Assembly: GCA_963790545.1 (NCBI GenBank)
Contig: CAWBPA010000011.1
Span: 1-33,544, forward strand
Direction of reading: 5' to 3'
DNA: 33,544 bases
DNA from: DATBJG01 sp963790545
GTDB lineage: Bacteria > Acidobacteriota > Vicinamibacteria > Vicinamibacterales > JAMQPK01
Shown here: positions 24,513-31,212 of the stretch, one piece after another
Layout of the letters: each line of letters begins with the position of its first letter
How positions within the stretch are numbered: the stretch's first letter is position 1
Made by a program: the position numbers and the translations under genes
Notes under the pieces: model-generated
What the model was told of the DNA's origin: nothing
What the model saw: the letters and a program-made list of their open reading frames with translations, nothing else
Databases searched by the model: none

Positions 24513-25142
24513 GACATCAACAACGCAAACAGCGGTCCAATCATGGACCAGAGTGTACCTGTGAGCATCAGCGCATAAATAATCAGAAACCCGTACGGTC
24601 GGAGCCCGTCGACCACTGTGCCCAGTTGGGCGGGCAGCAAGGCCAGCGAGTACGTTGCCGCCATCCAACGGCGGAACTGGAATCATGTTGAACAACGCCA
24701 ACAGAATGTTGATCTCAATCGCCCGCATGGCAAGAGTCGCTACCGGTCCCAGCGGTTCGGCGCCGCCAGCAACGGACGCGGTCGTGGGTATCGCGTGCAA
24801 CAGGCTGGAAGCCAGGATTGCCAGCAGGAGATTGCTGGCGGGGCCCGCGGCCGCAACCAGTACGTAGTCGCGACGGTGCCGGCGCAGTCTGGCGATATTG
24901 ACCGGCACAGGCTTGGCCCAGCCAATCAATGGGACCGGACTGAACAGCCCAAGGAGCGGAAAGAGTATCGTCCCAATCGGGTCGATGTGGACCAATGGAT
25001 TCAACGATACCCGGCCAAGCAGTCTCGCCGTTGGATCCCCGAGTCGATCGGCCGTCCACGCATGCGCCGCCTCGTGAATCGTGAGCGAAGACAGCAGAAT
25101 CAGGAAGGCGATCAGGAGCTGACCAACATCAATCCCAGACAA
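24500..25142 (-). CDS. Site-2 protease family (M50) membrane metalloprotease; one frameshift
   Basis: An intramembrane zinc protease, about 213 residues, probably four to six membrane segments. SLTIHEAAHAW holds the HExxH zinc site and NMIPVPPLDGGNVL the NxxPxPPLDGG third-ligand motif; KPVPVN and AAAGPASNLLLAILAS are also typical. After GGNVLAG the frame is broken by an extra base near 24637-24642; the corrected reading continues LLPAQLGTVVDGLRPYGFLI to a membrane helix and the stop at 24500, matching the family. The start codon is TTG (25142). Bacterial members of this compact class are of unknown substrate. It leads the trpS-scpA-scpB run. Confidence 0.87.
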
Positions 25143-25184
25143 GCGCGCTTAGGGTAGGGCAGATAGGCACGCCAGAGCAAGTGA

Positions 25185-25236
25185 AGTTAGGAGGGGTTAA
25201 GAGAGGTTAAGAGGGGTTAGGAACGTTAGGGAGGAG
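25185..25236 (+). repeat. GGTTAGG-family repeat, left of the toxin-antitoxin pair
   Basis: Five diverged units of the type GGGGTTAAGA or GGGGTTAGGA in one orientation. The opposite orientation (CCTAACC) appears at 25852-25880, just beyond the toxin gene. The same family forms a closed hairpin at 29694-29820. Confidence 0.8.
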
Positions 25237-25265
25237 AGACTGGTCATCAGACTGGTCAATATGAT
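25237..25265 (+). promoter_or_regulatory. Possible toxin-antitoxin promoter/operator with direct repeat
   Basis: AGACTGGTCA occurs twice (25237-25258) with a 12-base period and is followed by a -10-like TATGAT (25260-25265) 13 bases before the preferred antitoxin ATG (25279). Direct repeats over the promoter are typical operators for antitoxin autorepression; no consensus -35 is seen. Confidence 0.4.
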
Positions 25266-25278
25266 AGACTTGGGCCTG

Positions 25279-25557
25279 ATGATTAAGGACAAGACGATCA
25301 GTGCAACGGAGTTCAAGGCCAAGTGCCTGAGCATTCTGGAACGCCTCGACTCACGCGGTATCGTCGTCACCAAGCACGGAAAGCCGCTCGCCAGGGTTGT
25401 GCCCGCCAGAGCCCACGCAACCGAGCGCCTGATCGGATCGATGAAGGGACGCATCAGAATCAAAGGTGACATCTTTTCCACAGGGTTACGCTGGGATGCT
25501 GACGCTCGATACTCACATCGTGGTCGCGCTGCTAGGCGGAGAGCTCAGCGATCGTGA
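25279..25557 (+). CDS. Phd/YefM-family antitoxin
   Basis: Antitoxin of a type II toxin-antitoxin pair. MIKDKTISATEFKAKCLSIL, ERLDSRGIVVTKHGKPLARVVP is the Phd/YefM DNA-binding dimer fold, and GSMKGRIRIKGDIFSTGLRWDA is the usual C-terminal toxin-binding segment. ATG 25279 is preferred; an upstream ATG at 25261 overlaps the -10-like box. Family members usually stop soon after RWDA, but here the frame runs about 20 residues further (RYSHRGRAARRRAQRS) and overlaps the toxin gene by 62 bases. That is unusual and may reflect an indel near 25500. The pair is tightly linked, so co-expression and autoregulation are likely. Confidence 0.88.
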   Translation: MIKDKTISATEFKAKCLSILERLDSRGIVVTKHGKPLARVVPARAHATERLIGSMKGRIRIKGDIFSTGLRWDADARYSHRGRAARRRAQRS

Positions 25558-25855
25558 ACGCGAGCTCGTCACCAGCGACTCGCTTGCCGTTTCCGACATT
25601 GTTTTGTGGGAACTCGCGAAGCTGGTGGAACTCGGCCGCCTCGAACTGGATCTCGAGGACGTCGAGTTCCAAATCTTCCTTCGAAGTGTGACGATCCTGC
25701 CGATCACCATCGAGATTGCGCGCGTCAGCACTGACCTCGATTTCACGTCAGACCCGGCCGACGAAATCATCGCCGCTACGAGTATCGTCGAGCGGAGCCC
25801 GCTGCTGACGCGCGACCGGCGCATCCTGAAGTCTAAAATGGTTCCGCGACCCTAA
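25496..25855 (+). CDS. vapC: PIN-domain toxin (VapC-like)
   Basis: A 119-residue PIN ribonuclease. The acidic residues of the active site are present: Asp5 in MLTLDTHIV, Glu39 in LWELAKL, Asp86/Asp89 in DPADEIIAA and Asp107 in LLTRDRRIL. These bind Mg2+ and cleave RNA, in many members initiator tRNA or rRNA; the target here is unknown. ATG 25496 starts the domain directly and overlaps the antitoxin; an earlier in-frame start at 25466 lies deeper in it. The stop codon TAA is contributed by the GGTTAGG-family repeat that follows. uvrC is convergent. The toxin is paired with a YefM-type antitoxin, a known combination. Confidence 0.9.
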   Translation: MLTLDTHIVVALLGGELSDRERELVTSDSLAVSDIVLWELAKLVELGRLELDLEDVEFQIFLRSVTILPITIEIARVSTDLDFTSDPADEIIAATSIVERSPLLTRDRRILKSKMVPRP

Positions 25856-25880
25856 CCTCTCCTAACCCTTCCTATCCCCT
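25852..25880 (-). repeat. CCTAACC repeat between vapC and uvrC
   Basis: CCCTAACCTCTCCTAACCC and following words are the reverse complement of the GGTTAGG repeat left of the toxin-antitoxin pair. It supplies the vapC stop (TAA, 25853-25855) and, on the other strand, the uvrC stop (TAG, 25874-25872). Confidence 0.8.
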
Positions 25881-27812
25881 CCCCGACTGGGCAAAGTACG
25901 CGAGCACCAGGTCGGCAATCTTGGGCCCGACGACGGACATGAGCTCTTCGCGAGTCGCACGCCGGACCCCGGCCACGCTCCCGAAGCGGCGGAGCAAGGC
26001 CCGTCGGCGGCGGGGTCCGATGCCAGCGACGGCATCGAGCTCCGACTGCAGATCGCGCATGCTGCGCGCCCGGCGGTGGAAGGTAACCGCGAAGCGATGC
26101 GCTTCGTCGCGAATACGCTGCAGCAACAGCAGTCCTGCCGAGTCGGTGGGCAGCCGAATTGGCTCCATCGACCCCCGCACGTAAATCAGTTCTTCCTTCT
26201 TGGCCAATCCGATTGCCACCAGATTCGCAAGCCCGAGCGCCTCGAGCGCCAGGTACGCCGACGTCAACTGACCCTTCCCCCCGTCAATCAGGATCAGATC
26301 AGGGAAAGGACCGCCCTGCTCGAGGACTTTGCGATATCGCCTGAGAACAACTTCGTACATCGCCGCAAAATCGTCCGATCCCCGAAGAGCATTTACCACA
26401 GAGGACACGGATGACACAGAGGACGGGATCTCTGTGACCGCCGCGTCCCCTGCGTCCTCTGCGTCGATGCCTTTGATCGTCTGGGCAGCCGAAGGGATCT
26501 CTGTGCTGATCCCCCTGATGCGGAACTTGCGGTACTCCCCTTTCTTCATGCGGCCGGCTTCGCAGACGACCATCGAGGCGACGGTTTCGCTGCCCTGAAT
26601 TGTCGAAATGTCGAAACACTCGATACGACGCGGCAGGGCGGGAAGCGACAGCACCTGGCGCAGTATCTCCAGCGCTTCGTAGTTGGCGACCGCCGGCTCG
26701 TTGAAGCGCCCATCGTAGGCGAGGGCGGCGTTGCGGTTCGCCAGCTCCACGAGACCGCGACGATCTCCGCGTTTTGGCACCGACACGGTGACTTTCTGCC
26801 CGGCTTTCTGTGACAACCAGGCCTCGAGCACCTCGAGCTCCCCGGTGTCTGGCGCAAGGGGAAGATGGATTTCGGGCGGCACTTCGCGATCCTCGTAGAA
26901 TTGCTGGACCGACGCCTCCAGAATTTCGGCATCGCTCGTCGCTGCCCCCGTCTCGGTCGTCAGTTCAATCCGTTCGATGACACGGCCGCGGCGCATCTGA
27001 AACACCTGCACCACGGCCCCCGCGGGCCCCACCTTGAGGCCGAACGCATCCCGATCGCCGAGCCGCGCCGTCGCAATTTTCTGTTGGCGCTCCTGCAGGG
27101 TTCGAACCGTACGAATGGCGTCGCGCAAGTGGGCAGCGTGTTCGAACCGCTCGTTGGCTGCGGCGTCCTTCATGCGATTGGTGAGGTCGGCCACGAGCTC
27201 ATCGGTGCGACCGGCGAGAAACAACTGGGTGTTTTGAACAGCCTGTGCGTACTCCACCGGTGAGCAGAGCACTTCAACGCAGGGAGCTACGCATCGCCCG
27301 ATGTCGTATTCGAGACACGGACGTCCTCGACGGCCGTTGATGACTTCATTGCACGATCGGATCCCGAACAGTCGATGGGTCAATCCCATGGTCTTGCGAG
27401 CGAGTGAGGCGGGCAAAAATGGACCGGCGTAGAAGTCGCCGTCGCGTTCGACCCGGCGCGCCACAAGCACCCGTGGAAATGCCTCGGTTGTCGTTAACTG
27501 CAAGTAGGGATAGTTCTTGTCGTCCCTGAGCAGGATGTTGTACTTGGGGGTCCGCTGCTTGATGAGATGGTTCTCGAGCGCCAGGGCCTCGACGACCGAG
27601 TCGGTGACGATGACTTCGAGCCGGCCGGCCTCATCCAGGAGCGCGTCGGTCTTGGGGTCGACGCCGGCCGCGCCCAGATAGCTGCGCACACGGTCGCGCA
27701 GCGAGCGGGCCTTCCCCACATAGATGGTTTCGCCCTCAGAATTGAAGTAGAGATACACCCCGGGCTGTTCCGGCAGCCGGGTAATCTGACTCTTGAGATC
27801 CTGGACGGGCAT
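25872..27812 (-). CDS. uvrC: Excinuclease ABC subunit C with an in-frame repeat insertion
   Basis: Makes both incisions in nucleotide excision repair with UvrAB. Residues 10-100 are the GIY-YIG nuclease (PGVYLYF, TIYVGKA); a Cys cluster (CNEVINGRRGRPCLEYDIGRC, in parts) follows; a UVR helix lies near 205-245; the RNase H-like nuclease spans ECFDISTIQG, FPDLILIDGGKGQL and RDEAHRFAVTFHRRAR; and a C-terminal (HhH)2 domain ends the protein (VAGIGPRRRRALLRRFGSVAGV). Between EYRKFRIRG and SDDFAAM, where family members have a few residues, this protein has about 40 (TEIPSAAQTIKG...SSVSSVSSVVN), encoded by a CCACAGAG-family repeat. The frame is kept, so the protein should still fold. The stop codon comes from a GGTTAGG repeat. 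Confidence 0.95.
   Translation of the reverse strand: MPVQDLKSQITRLPEQPGVYLYFNSEGETIYVGKARSLRDRVRSYLGAAGVDPKTDALLDEAGRLEVIVTDSVVEALALENHLIKQRTPKYNILLRDDKNYPYLQLTTTEAFPRVLVARRVERDGDFYAGPFLPASLARKTMGLTHRLFGIRSCNEVINGRRGRPCLEYDIGRCVAPCVEVLCSPVEYAQAVQNTQLFLAGRTDELVADLTNRMKDAAANERFEHAAHLRDAIRTVRTLQERQQKIATARLGDRDAFGLKVGPAGAVVQVFQMRRGRVIERIELTTETGAATSDAEILEASVQQFYEDREVPPEIHLPLAPDTGELEVLEAWLSQKAGQKVTVSVPKRGDRRGLVELANRNAALAYDGRFNEPAVANYEALEILRQVLSLPALPRRIECFDISTIQGSETVASMVVCEAGRMKKGEYRKFRIRGISTEIPSAAQTIKGIDAEDAGDAAVTEIPSSVSSVSSVVNALRGSDDFAAMYEVVLRRYRKVLEQGGPFPDLILIDGGKGQLTSAYLALEALGLANLVAIGLAKKEELIYVRGSMEPIRLPTDSAGLLLLQRIRDEAHRFAVTFHRRARSMRDLQSELDAVAGIGPRRRRALLRRFGSVAGVRRATREELMSVVGPKIADLVLAYFAQSGRG
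26395..26505. repeat. CCACAGAG-family repeat inside uvrC
   Basis: Three 9-base units, ACCACAGAG, GACACGGAT and GACACAGAG (26395-26421), are followed by CTCTGTG and CCTGCGTCCTCTGCG in the opposite sense. A 12-base direct repeat, GGGATCTCTGTG, occurs at 26425-26436 and 26494-26505, 69 bases (23 codons) apart. Same family as 7470-7541. Confidence 0.88.
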
Positions 27813-27829
27813 GGGCTACCATTCGCCAC

Positions 27830-27860
27830 TTGCAATTTCTGAAGGAGCCGTACCTATAGC
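27830..27860 (+). promoter_or_regulatory. Weak promoter candidate for the CDP-alcohol phosphatidyltransferase gene
   Basis: TTGCAA (27830-27835) and TATAGC (27855-27860) are 19 bases apart in the spacer between divergent uvrC and the transferase gene. The spacing is longer than ideal, so this is tentative. Confidence 0.3.
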
Positions 27861-27893
27861 TTACCCCGACGGGCAGGAGACCCGGCCGCGACG

Positions 27894-28556
27894 ATGACCT
27901 TTACTGGCGCTATCGGCGCGATTTGCCTCTTCCCTCTTCGCGCGATCATTGCGGCGTGCGTCGCGCTGCGTATCCATCCCAACGTCCTGACGTTCACTGG
28001 TGTCATCGTCAATGTGGCCGCCGCCTGGGCCCTGGCGGTCGGTCGCTTTGTGACCGCCGGCGTCCTGATGGTCATCGCGAACATTTTCGACTTCATCGAT
28101 GGCAAGGTCGCGAAAGACCTGAAGATGGAATCGAAGTTCGGCGGCTTCTGGGACTCGGTGATGGATCGGTTTTCGGATCTATCCCTGTTCATCGGTTTGA
28201 TCGTGCTCTACGCGAGACTCGACAGCGCTCAATACATCATCATCACTGCCCTGGCAACGATGTTCTCGGTGATGACGAGTTATACGCGCGCACGGGCCGA
28301 GTCGCTGATTGACAAATGCAAGGTCGGATTCATGGAACGGCCCGAACGGATCGTGCTGTTCATGATTGGCGCCTTCACGAATCGAATGGCCGCCGTCCTA
28401 TGGGTCATCCTCGTGTTGTCGATCATCACGGTTGCCGACCGCATCTACTACACGTGGCGCGAGCTGAACGGCAGTCGGAATGTCGAGGAAACGTTGACGG
28501 CCGAGTGGCGACAGCAGAAGGCCCGGCGGCAGCAACGGCAAAGGCGGGTCTCGTGA
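27894..28556 (+). CDS. CDP-alcohol phosphatidyltransferase family membrane protein
   Basis: An integral-membrane enzyme of phospholipid synthesis, 220 residues and about five or six membrane helices. The family motif DG(x2)AR(x8)G(x3)D(x3)D is seen as Asp66, Asp69-Gly70, Ala73-Lys74, Gly83, Asp87 and Asp91; only the Arg is changed, to Lys74, and the metal-binding Asp residues are intact. The acceptor alcohol cannot be told: inositol phosphate, glycerol phosphate or another polyol are possible. The last 25 residues are strongly basic (RQQKARRQQRQRR). The stop overlaps the next gene's GTG by four bases, so the two are translationally coupled. uvrC is divergent. Confidence 0.9.
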   Translation: MTFTGAIGAICLFPLRAIIAACVALRIHPNVLTFTGVIVNVAAAWALAVGRFVTAGVLMVIANIFDFIDGKVAKDLKMESKFGGFWDSVMDRFSDLSLFIGLIVLYARLDSAQYIIITALATMFSVMTSYTRARAESLIDKCKVGFMERPERIVLFMIGAFTNRMAAVLWVILVLSIITVADRIYYTWRELNGSRNVEETLTAEWRQQKARRQQRQRRVS

Positions 28557-28754
28557 AGAGGCTGATTACCCTTCCTCTGTTAGTACTCTGGCGGGCGTTC
28601 TTCTGGACCTACGATCGCGCGACCTGGCAGGTACGATCTCATGGTCATCGCAATCCTGGCCTTCGTCTGGTTGACACCGCCGAGCCTGCTTGGCGACCCG
28701 GCGGCCCAAGGTGACGGTCTGCTCGGCTGGATCCTCGAAAAACTGAAGAAGTAG
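28553..28754 (+). CDS. Small membrane protein coupled to the phosphatidyltransferase; one frameshift
   Basis: GTG at 28553 overlaps the preceding stop by four bases (GTGA). The first part reads VKRLITLPLLVLWRAFFWTY, then DRATWQ; after one extra base near 28630 the next frame reads YDLMVIAILAFVWLTPPSLL and GDPAAQGDGLLGWILEKLKK to TAG 28752-28754. Joined, it is about 66 residues with two hydrophobic segments and no known domain. The span of 202 bases is one over a codon multiple, as expected for a one-base insertion. Coupling to a CDP-alcohol phosphatidyltransferase suggests a lipid-related accessory subunit, which is inference. I recall no named family for it. Confidence 0.6.
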
Positions 28755-28774
28755 GGCGGACCTTCAGGTCCGCC
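28755..28774. terminator. Perfect palindrome GGCGGACCTTCAGGTCCGCC between convergent genes
   Basis: Nine-base perfect arms around TC start directly after the small membrane protein's stop and end 13 bases before the Ku stop. There is no T-tract. It may work as a bidirectional terminator or a REP-like element; it also occurs at 23468-23487 and within 32418-32471. Confidence 0.5.
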
Positions 28775-28787
28775 GATTGTCGACGGC

Positions 28788-29648
28788 TTACCCCCGTGCG
28801 CGACGCTTCCCTTCTGCGCGGGCAGCCGGCTGCTTCACCGCGATCACACGGGCCTGAGTCTTTTTCGACGCGCTCACCGAATCCAGGCTCTTTCGCAGCG
28901 CGTCCATCAGATTGACCACCTTCGGCGGCGCCTCAATCTCAGGCGCGACGACCTCCCGACCGGCGATCTTGGCATCGATGACCTTGCGCAGCTCATCTTT
29001 GTACTCGTCCTGGTAGGACGCGATATCGAGCGTCTTGTCGAACGTGCCAATGACCTGCTTGGCAAGCCTCAACTCGTCGGCCTTGACCTGTTTGGGAACG
29101 CTTTGCAGTTCGTCGATGGTATCGATGCTCCGAATTTCCGCAGCGTGATGGAGCGTGTACATCACCATCCCATTACTTTGCGGCCGCACGGCAACCAGAT
29201 ACTCGCGACCGTACAAGGCAAGCTTGCCCACACCGGCCTTGCCGGCCATCCCCTCCCGCATGACGGCAAAGGCTTCGGCGGCAACCGGGCCATCGGGCGC
29301 CAGGTAGTAGGCCCGGTCGATGTAGATGGGATCGAGCGCCTTGTCGTCGGCAAACTGCTTGAGCTCGATCACCCGCGTCGAAACAGGCCGTACCTTGTCT
29401 ACGTCTTCCTCGGTCAGGACCACGTAGTGCCCTTTTTCGAACTCGTAGCCCTTGACGAGATCCGTATTGGGTACCTCGCGCTCACACTTGGGACACCACC
29501 GTTTTTGCTGGATGCGTGTCCGGCATTCCCCATGAAGCTGGTTGAAGGAAATCGTGCCGGCCGACTCGGTTGCCGGATAAACCTTGATGGGAATATTGAC
29601 CAGACTGACCTTCAGATACCCCTTCCAAGTTGGACGCACTGCCATCAT
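28788..29648 (-). CDS. ku: Ku protein, bacterial non-homologous end joining
   Basis: Homodimeric DNA-end-binding ring protein. The 286 residues begin MMAVRPTWKGYLKVSLVNIP, with IKVYPATESAGTISFNQLH; Cys42, Cys52 and Cys55 (CPKC) form the usual zinc-like site. The core continues KGYEFEKGHYVVLTEEDVDK, IYIDRAYYLAPD, VRPQSNGMVMYTLHHAAEIR and DYxDEY-like DIASYQDEYKDELRKVIDAK. The C-terminus is short and Lys/Arg-rich (KKTQARVIAVKQPAARAEGK), which in bacterial Ku recruits LigD. No ligD gene is in the window. It converges with the small membrane protein gene and is followed upstream by a long GGTTAGG hairpin. Confidence 0.95.
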   Translation of the reverse strand: MMAVRPTWKGYLKVSLVNIPIKVYPATESAGTISFNQLHGECRTRIQQKRWCPKCEREVPNTDLVKGYEFEKGHYVVLTEEDVDKVRPVSTRVIELKQFADDKALDPIYIDRAYYLAPDGPVAAEAFAVMREGMAGKAGVGKLALYGREYLVAVRPQSNGMVMYTLHHAAEIRSIDTIDELQSVPKQVKADELRLAKQVIGTFDKTLDIASYQDEYKDELRKVIDAKIAGREVVAPEIEAPPKVVNLMDALRKSLDSVSASKKTQARVIAVKQPAARAEGKRRARG

Positions 29649-29693
29649 TTACCCCCTGTGTCAGTTAGACGACAGTATGCGCCATTTCAGGCA

Positions 29694-29820
29694 AGGAGGG
29701 GTTAGGGAGGGTTAGGAGAGGTTAGGAAGGGTTGGGAAAGACTAGGAAGAGTTGGGAAGGATGAGGACGGGTGCGCCGCTCCTAACGCCCTCCTAACCCT
29801 TCCTAACCCTTCCTAACCCA
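29694..29820. repeat. GGTTAGG-family inverted repeat (closed form)
   Basis: The left arm (29694-29740) is built from GGGTTAGGA words and the right arm (about 29785-29820) from CCTAACCCTT 10-mers repeated in tandem. The arms are reverse complementary with a loop of about 45 bases. It occupies the spacer between the Ku and M28 peptidase genes. This is the closed version of the arms flanking the toxin-antitoxin pair. Confidence 0.88.
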
Positions 29821-29826
29821 TCTTTC

Positions 29827-31197
29827 TTAGTTGGCGAGCTTGATGTCGGGATCGCGGCGAGCAGGTGCGACGTACGCGCTGACCAGGCTTTCGTGGCCGC
29901 TCGGGTCCACGGCAGCAACGCCAATCACGACATCGTCGATTGAGACCTGGCGCAGGACGAATTGTGTGACGTTGCCGACAAGTTGCTGATGTTGCCAGTC
30001 GTTCTCCCACGCGTCACGCCAGTACACGCGATACGCGATCGCCCCGGGGGATGCCACCCATCGGAGGTTCGCGTCGTACCCGGACGGTTGACGTCCGATG
30101 AGCGGCTGTCCACGCTCAGAAGTCACAGCAGGTGCCGGAGGCGCGAGCGCGAGCGCCGCGATGGCTGCCGCGTTCACGCGCGCGTTCTGTGCCAGATAGG
30201 CGAAGTCCACACCGTCCAGCGTATCGCTGGCCGTATGCTGCCTGTCGAGGTTTTCATTCGATTCACGAAACACGATCGCCGGATAGCCGAATTGATTGAA
30301 GGAGGAGTGATCGCTCCCGCGGCTGAATCGATCTGGACGTGCCATGAGACGGATCCCGTGAGAAGGGACATAGACGGCCGAGACCCTTCGAATGTAGCGC
30401 GCCAGCGATCGAGACATGGAATCCTCAGGACCCTCTGAGTACACGCGGACACTCCCACTGTTGACAACTCCGTTTCCGCCGCGCGAGCCGCCGACGATAT
30501 CGTTATTGAAGACAGCCTCGACGACGACGCCGTCCGCCGTGATGCGCCGCGCATGCGCACGCGACCCCACGAGGCCTTGTTCTTCGCCCGCCAACAGCAT
30601 GAAGACGAGCGTTGCATCGAAGTCGATGCCGCTCTCCGCAAATCTCCGCGCCAGCTCCATCGCGAGTACGGTGCCACTGCCGTTGTCGTCCGCTCCCGGA
30701 GCGTCCACGTCGTAGTCCTGGCCGGGCTGCTCCATCGCGCTGAAACCAGGTGGCGGCGGCACTGGCGTCACCACCGCCGCGGTTTGTCCGGGAATGTTCA
30801 GCGAATCGTAATGAGCGGTGACGTAGATCCGGCGCGCACTACGGCCCGGCAAAATTGCCATCACGTTGTGCAGCTCCAGCTCGCGGGTGACCCGTCCCTG
30901 GGGCGCGAGCCGATAGGTGTCGAGCCTCACCTGGAGCTTTGGTGTCGAGCCCCTGAGCTCGTCGAATATCCATTGCCGAGCGGCGCCGATGCCCCGCGTG
31001 AGCGATAACGGATTGGATAACGTACTGCGGGTGCCGAACGACGTCAGCGTCGTCAGAAGCTGGCGCAGTCGATCAACCGAAATCGATCCCACAAGCTGCT
31101 CGATGCGCAGGTCCGCTTCAGGCCGCGGACCGTCCTGCGCGGGCAGCGAGCGAGTAATTAACAGGAGGACAAAAACAGCCAGTAGCAACCGGTTCAC
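29827..31197 (-). CDS. Secreted M28 family zinc aminopeptidase-like metallopeptidase
   Basis: About 456 residues with a signal peptide (MNRLLLAVFVLLLITRSLPA). The two-zinc site of the M28 fold is complete: His129 in TAHYDS, Asp170 in GADDNGSGT, Glu205-Glu206 in GEEQGLVGS, Asp233 in NNDIVGG and His321 in RQHTASDT. A C-terminal beta-domain of about 95 residues (NLRWVASPGAIAYRVYWRDA) is fibronectin-III-like. The expected activity is removal of N-terminal amino acids from peptides in the periplasm or outside the cell. The GTG start (31197) has a strong GGGAGGA Shine-Dalgarno. It follows the DUF5673-like gene after 15 bases, so both are probably one transcript. Confidence 0.94.
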   Translation of the reverse strand: MNRLLLAVFVLLLITRSLPAQDGPRPEADLRIEQLVGSISVDRLRQLLTTLTSFGTRSTLSNPLSLTRGIGAARQWIFDELRGSTPKLQVRLDTYRLAPQGRVTRELELHNVMAILPGRSARRIYVTAHYDSLNIPGQTAAVVTPVPPPPGFSAMEQPGQDYDVDAPGADDNGSGTVLAMELARRFAESGIDFDATLVFMLLAGEEQGLVGSRAHARRITADGVVVEAVFNNDIVGGSRGGNGVVNSGSVRVYSEGPEDSMSRSLARYIRRVSAVYVPSHGIRLMARPDRFSRGSDHSSFNQFGYPAIVFRESNENLDRQHTASDTLDGVDFAYLAQNARVNAAAIAALALAPPAPAVTSERGQPLIGRQPSGYDANLRWVASPGAIAYRVYWRDAWENDWQHQQLVGNVTQFVLRQVSIDDVVIGVAAVDPSGHESLVSAYVAPARRDPDIKLAN

Positions 31198-31212
31198 GGC
31201 CCCATCCTCCCT

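Noticed and set aside
28788..29648. Complete Ku-LigD end-joining operon
   Set aside because: Only Ku is present; neighbouring genes are a phosphatidyltransferase accessory and an M28 peptidase.
29694..29820. CRISPR array
   Set aside because: Units are about 10 bases, degenerate and inverted, with no regular spacers or cas genes.
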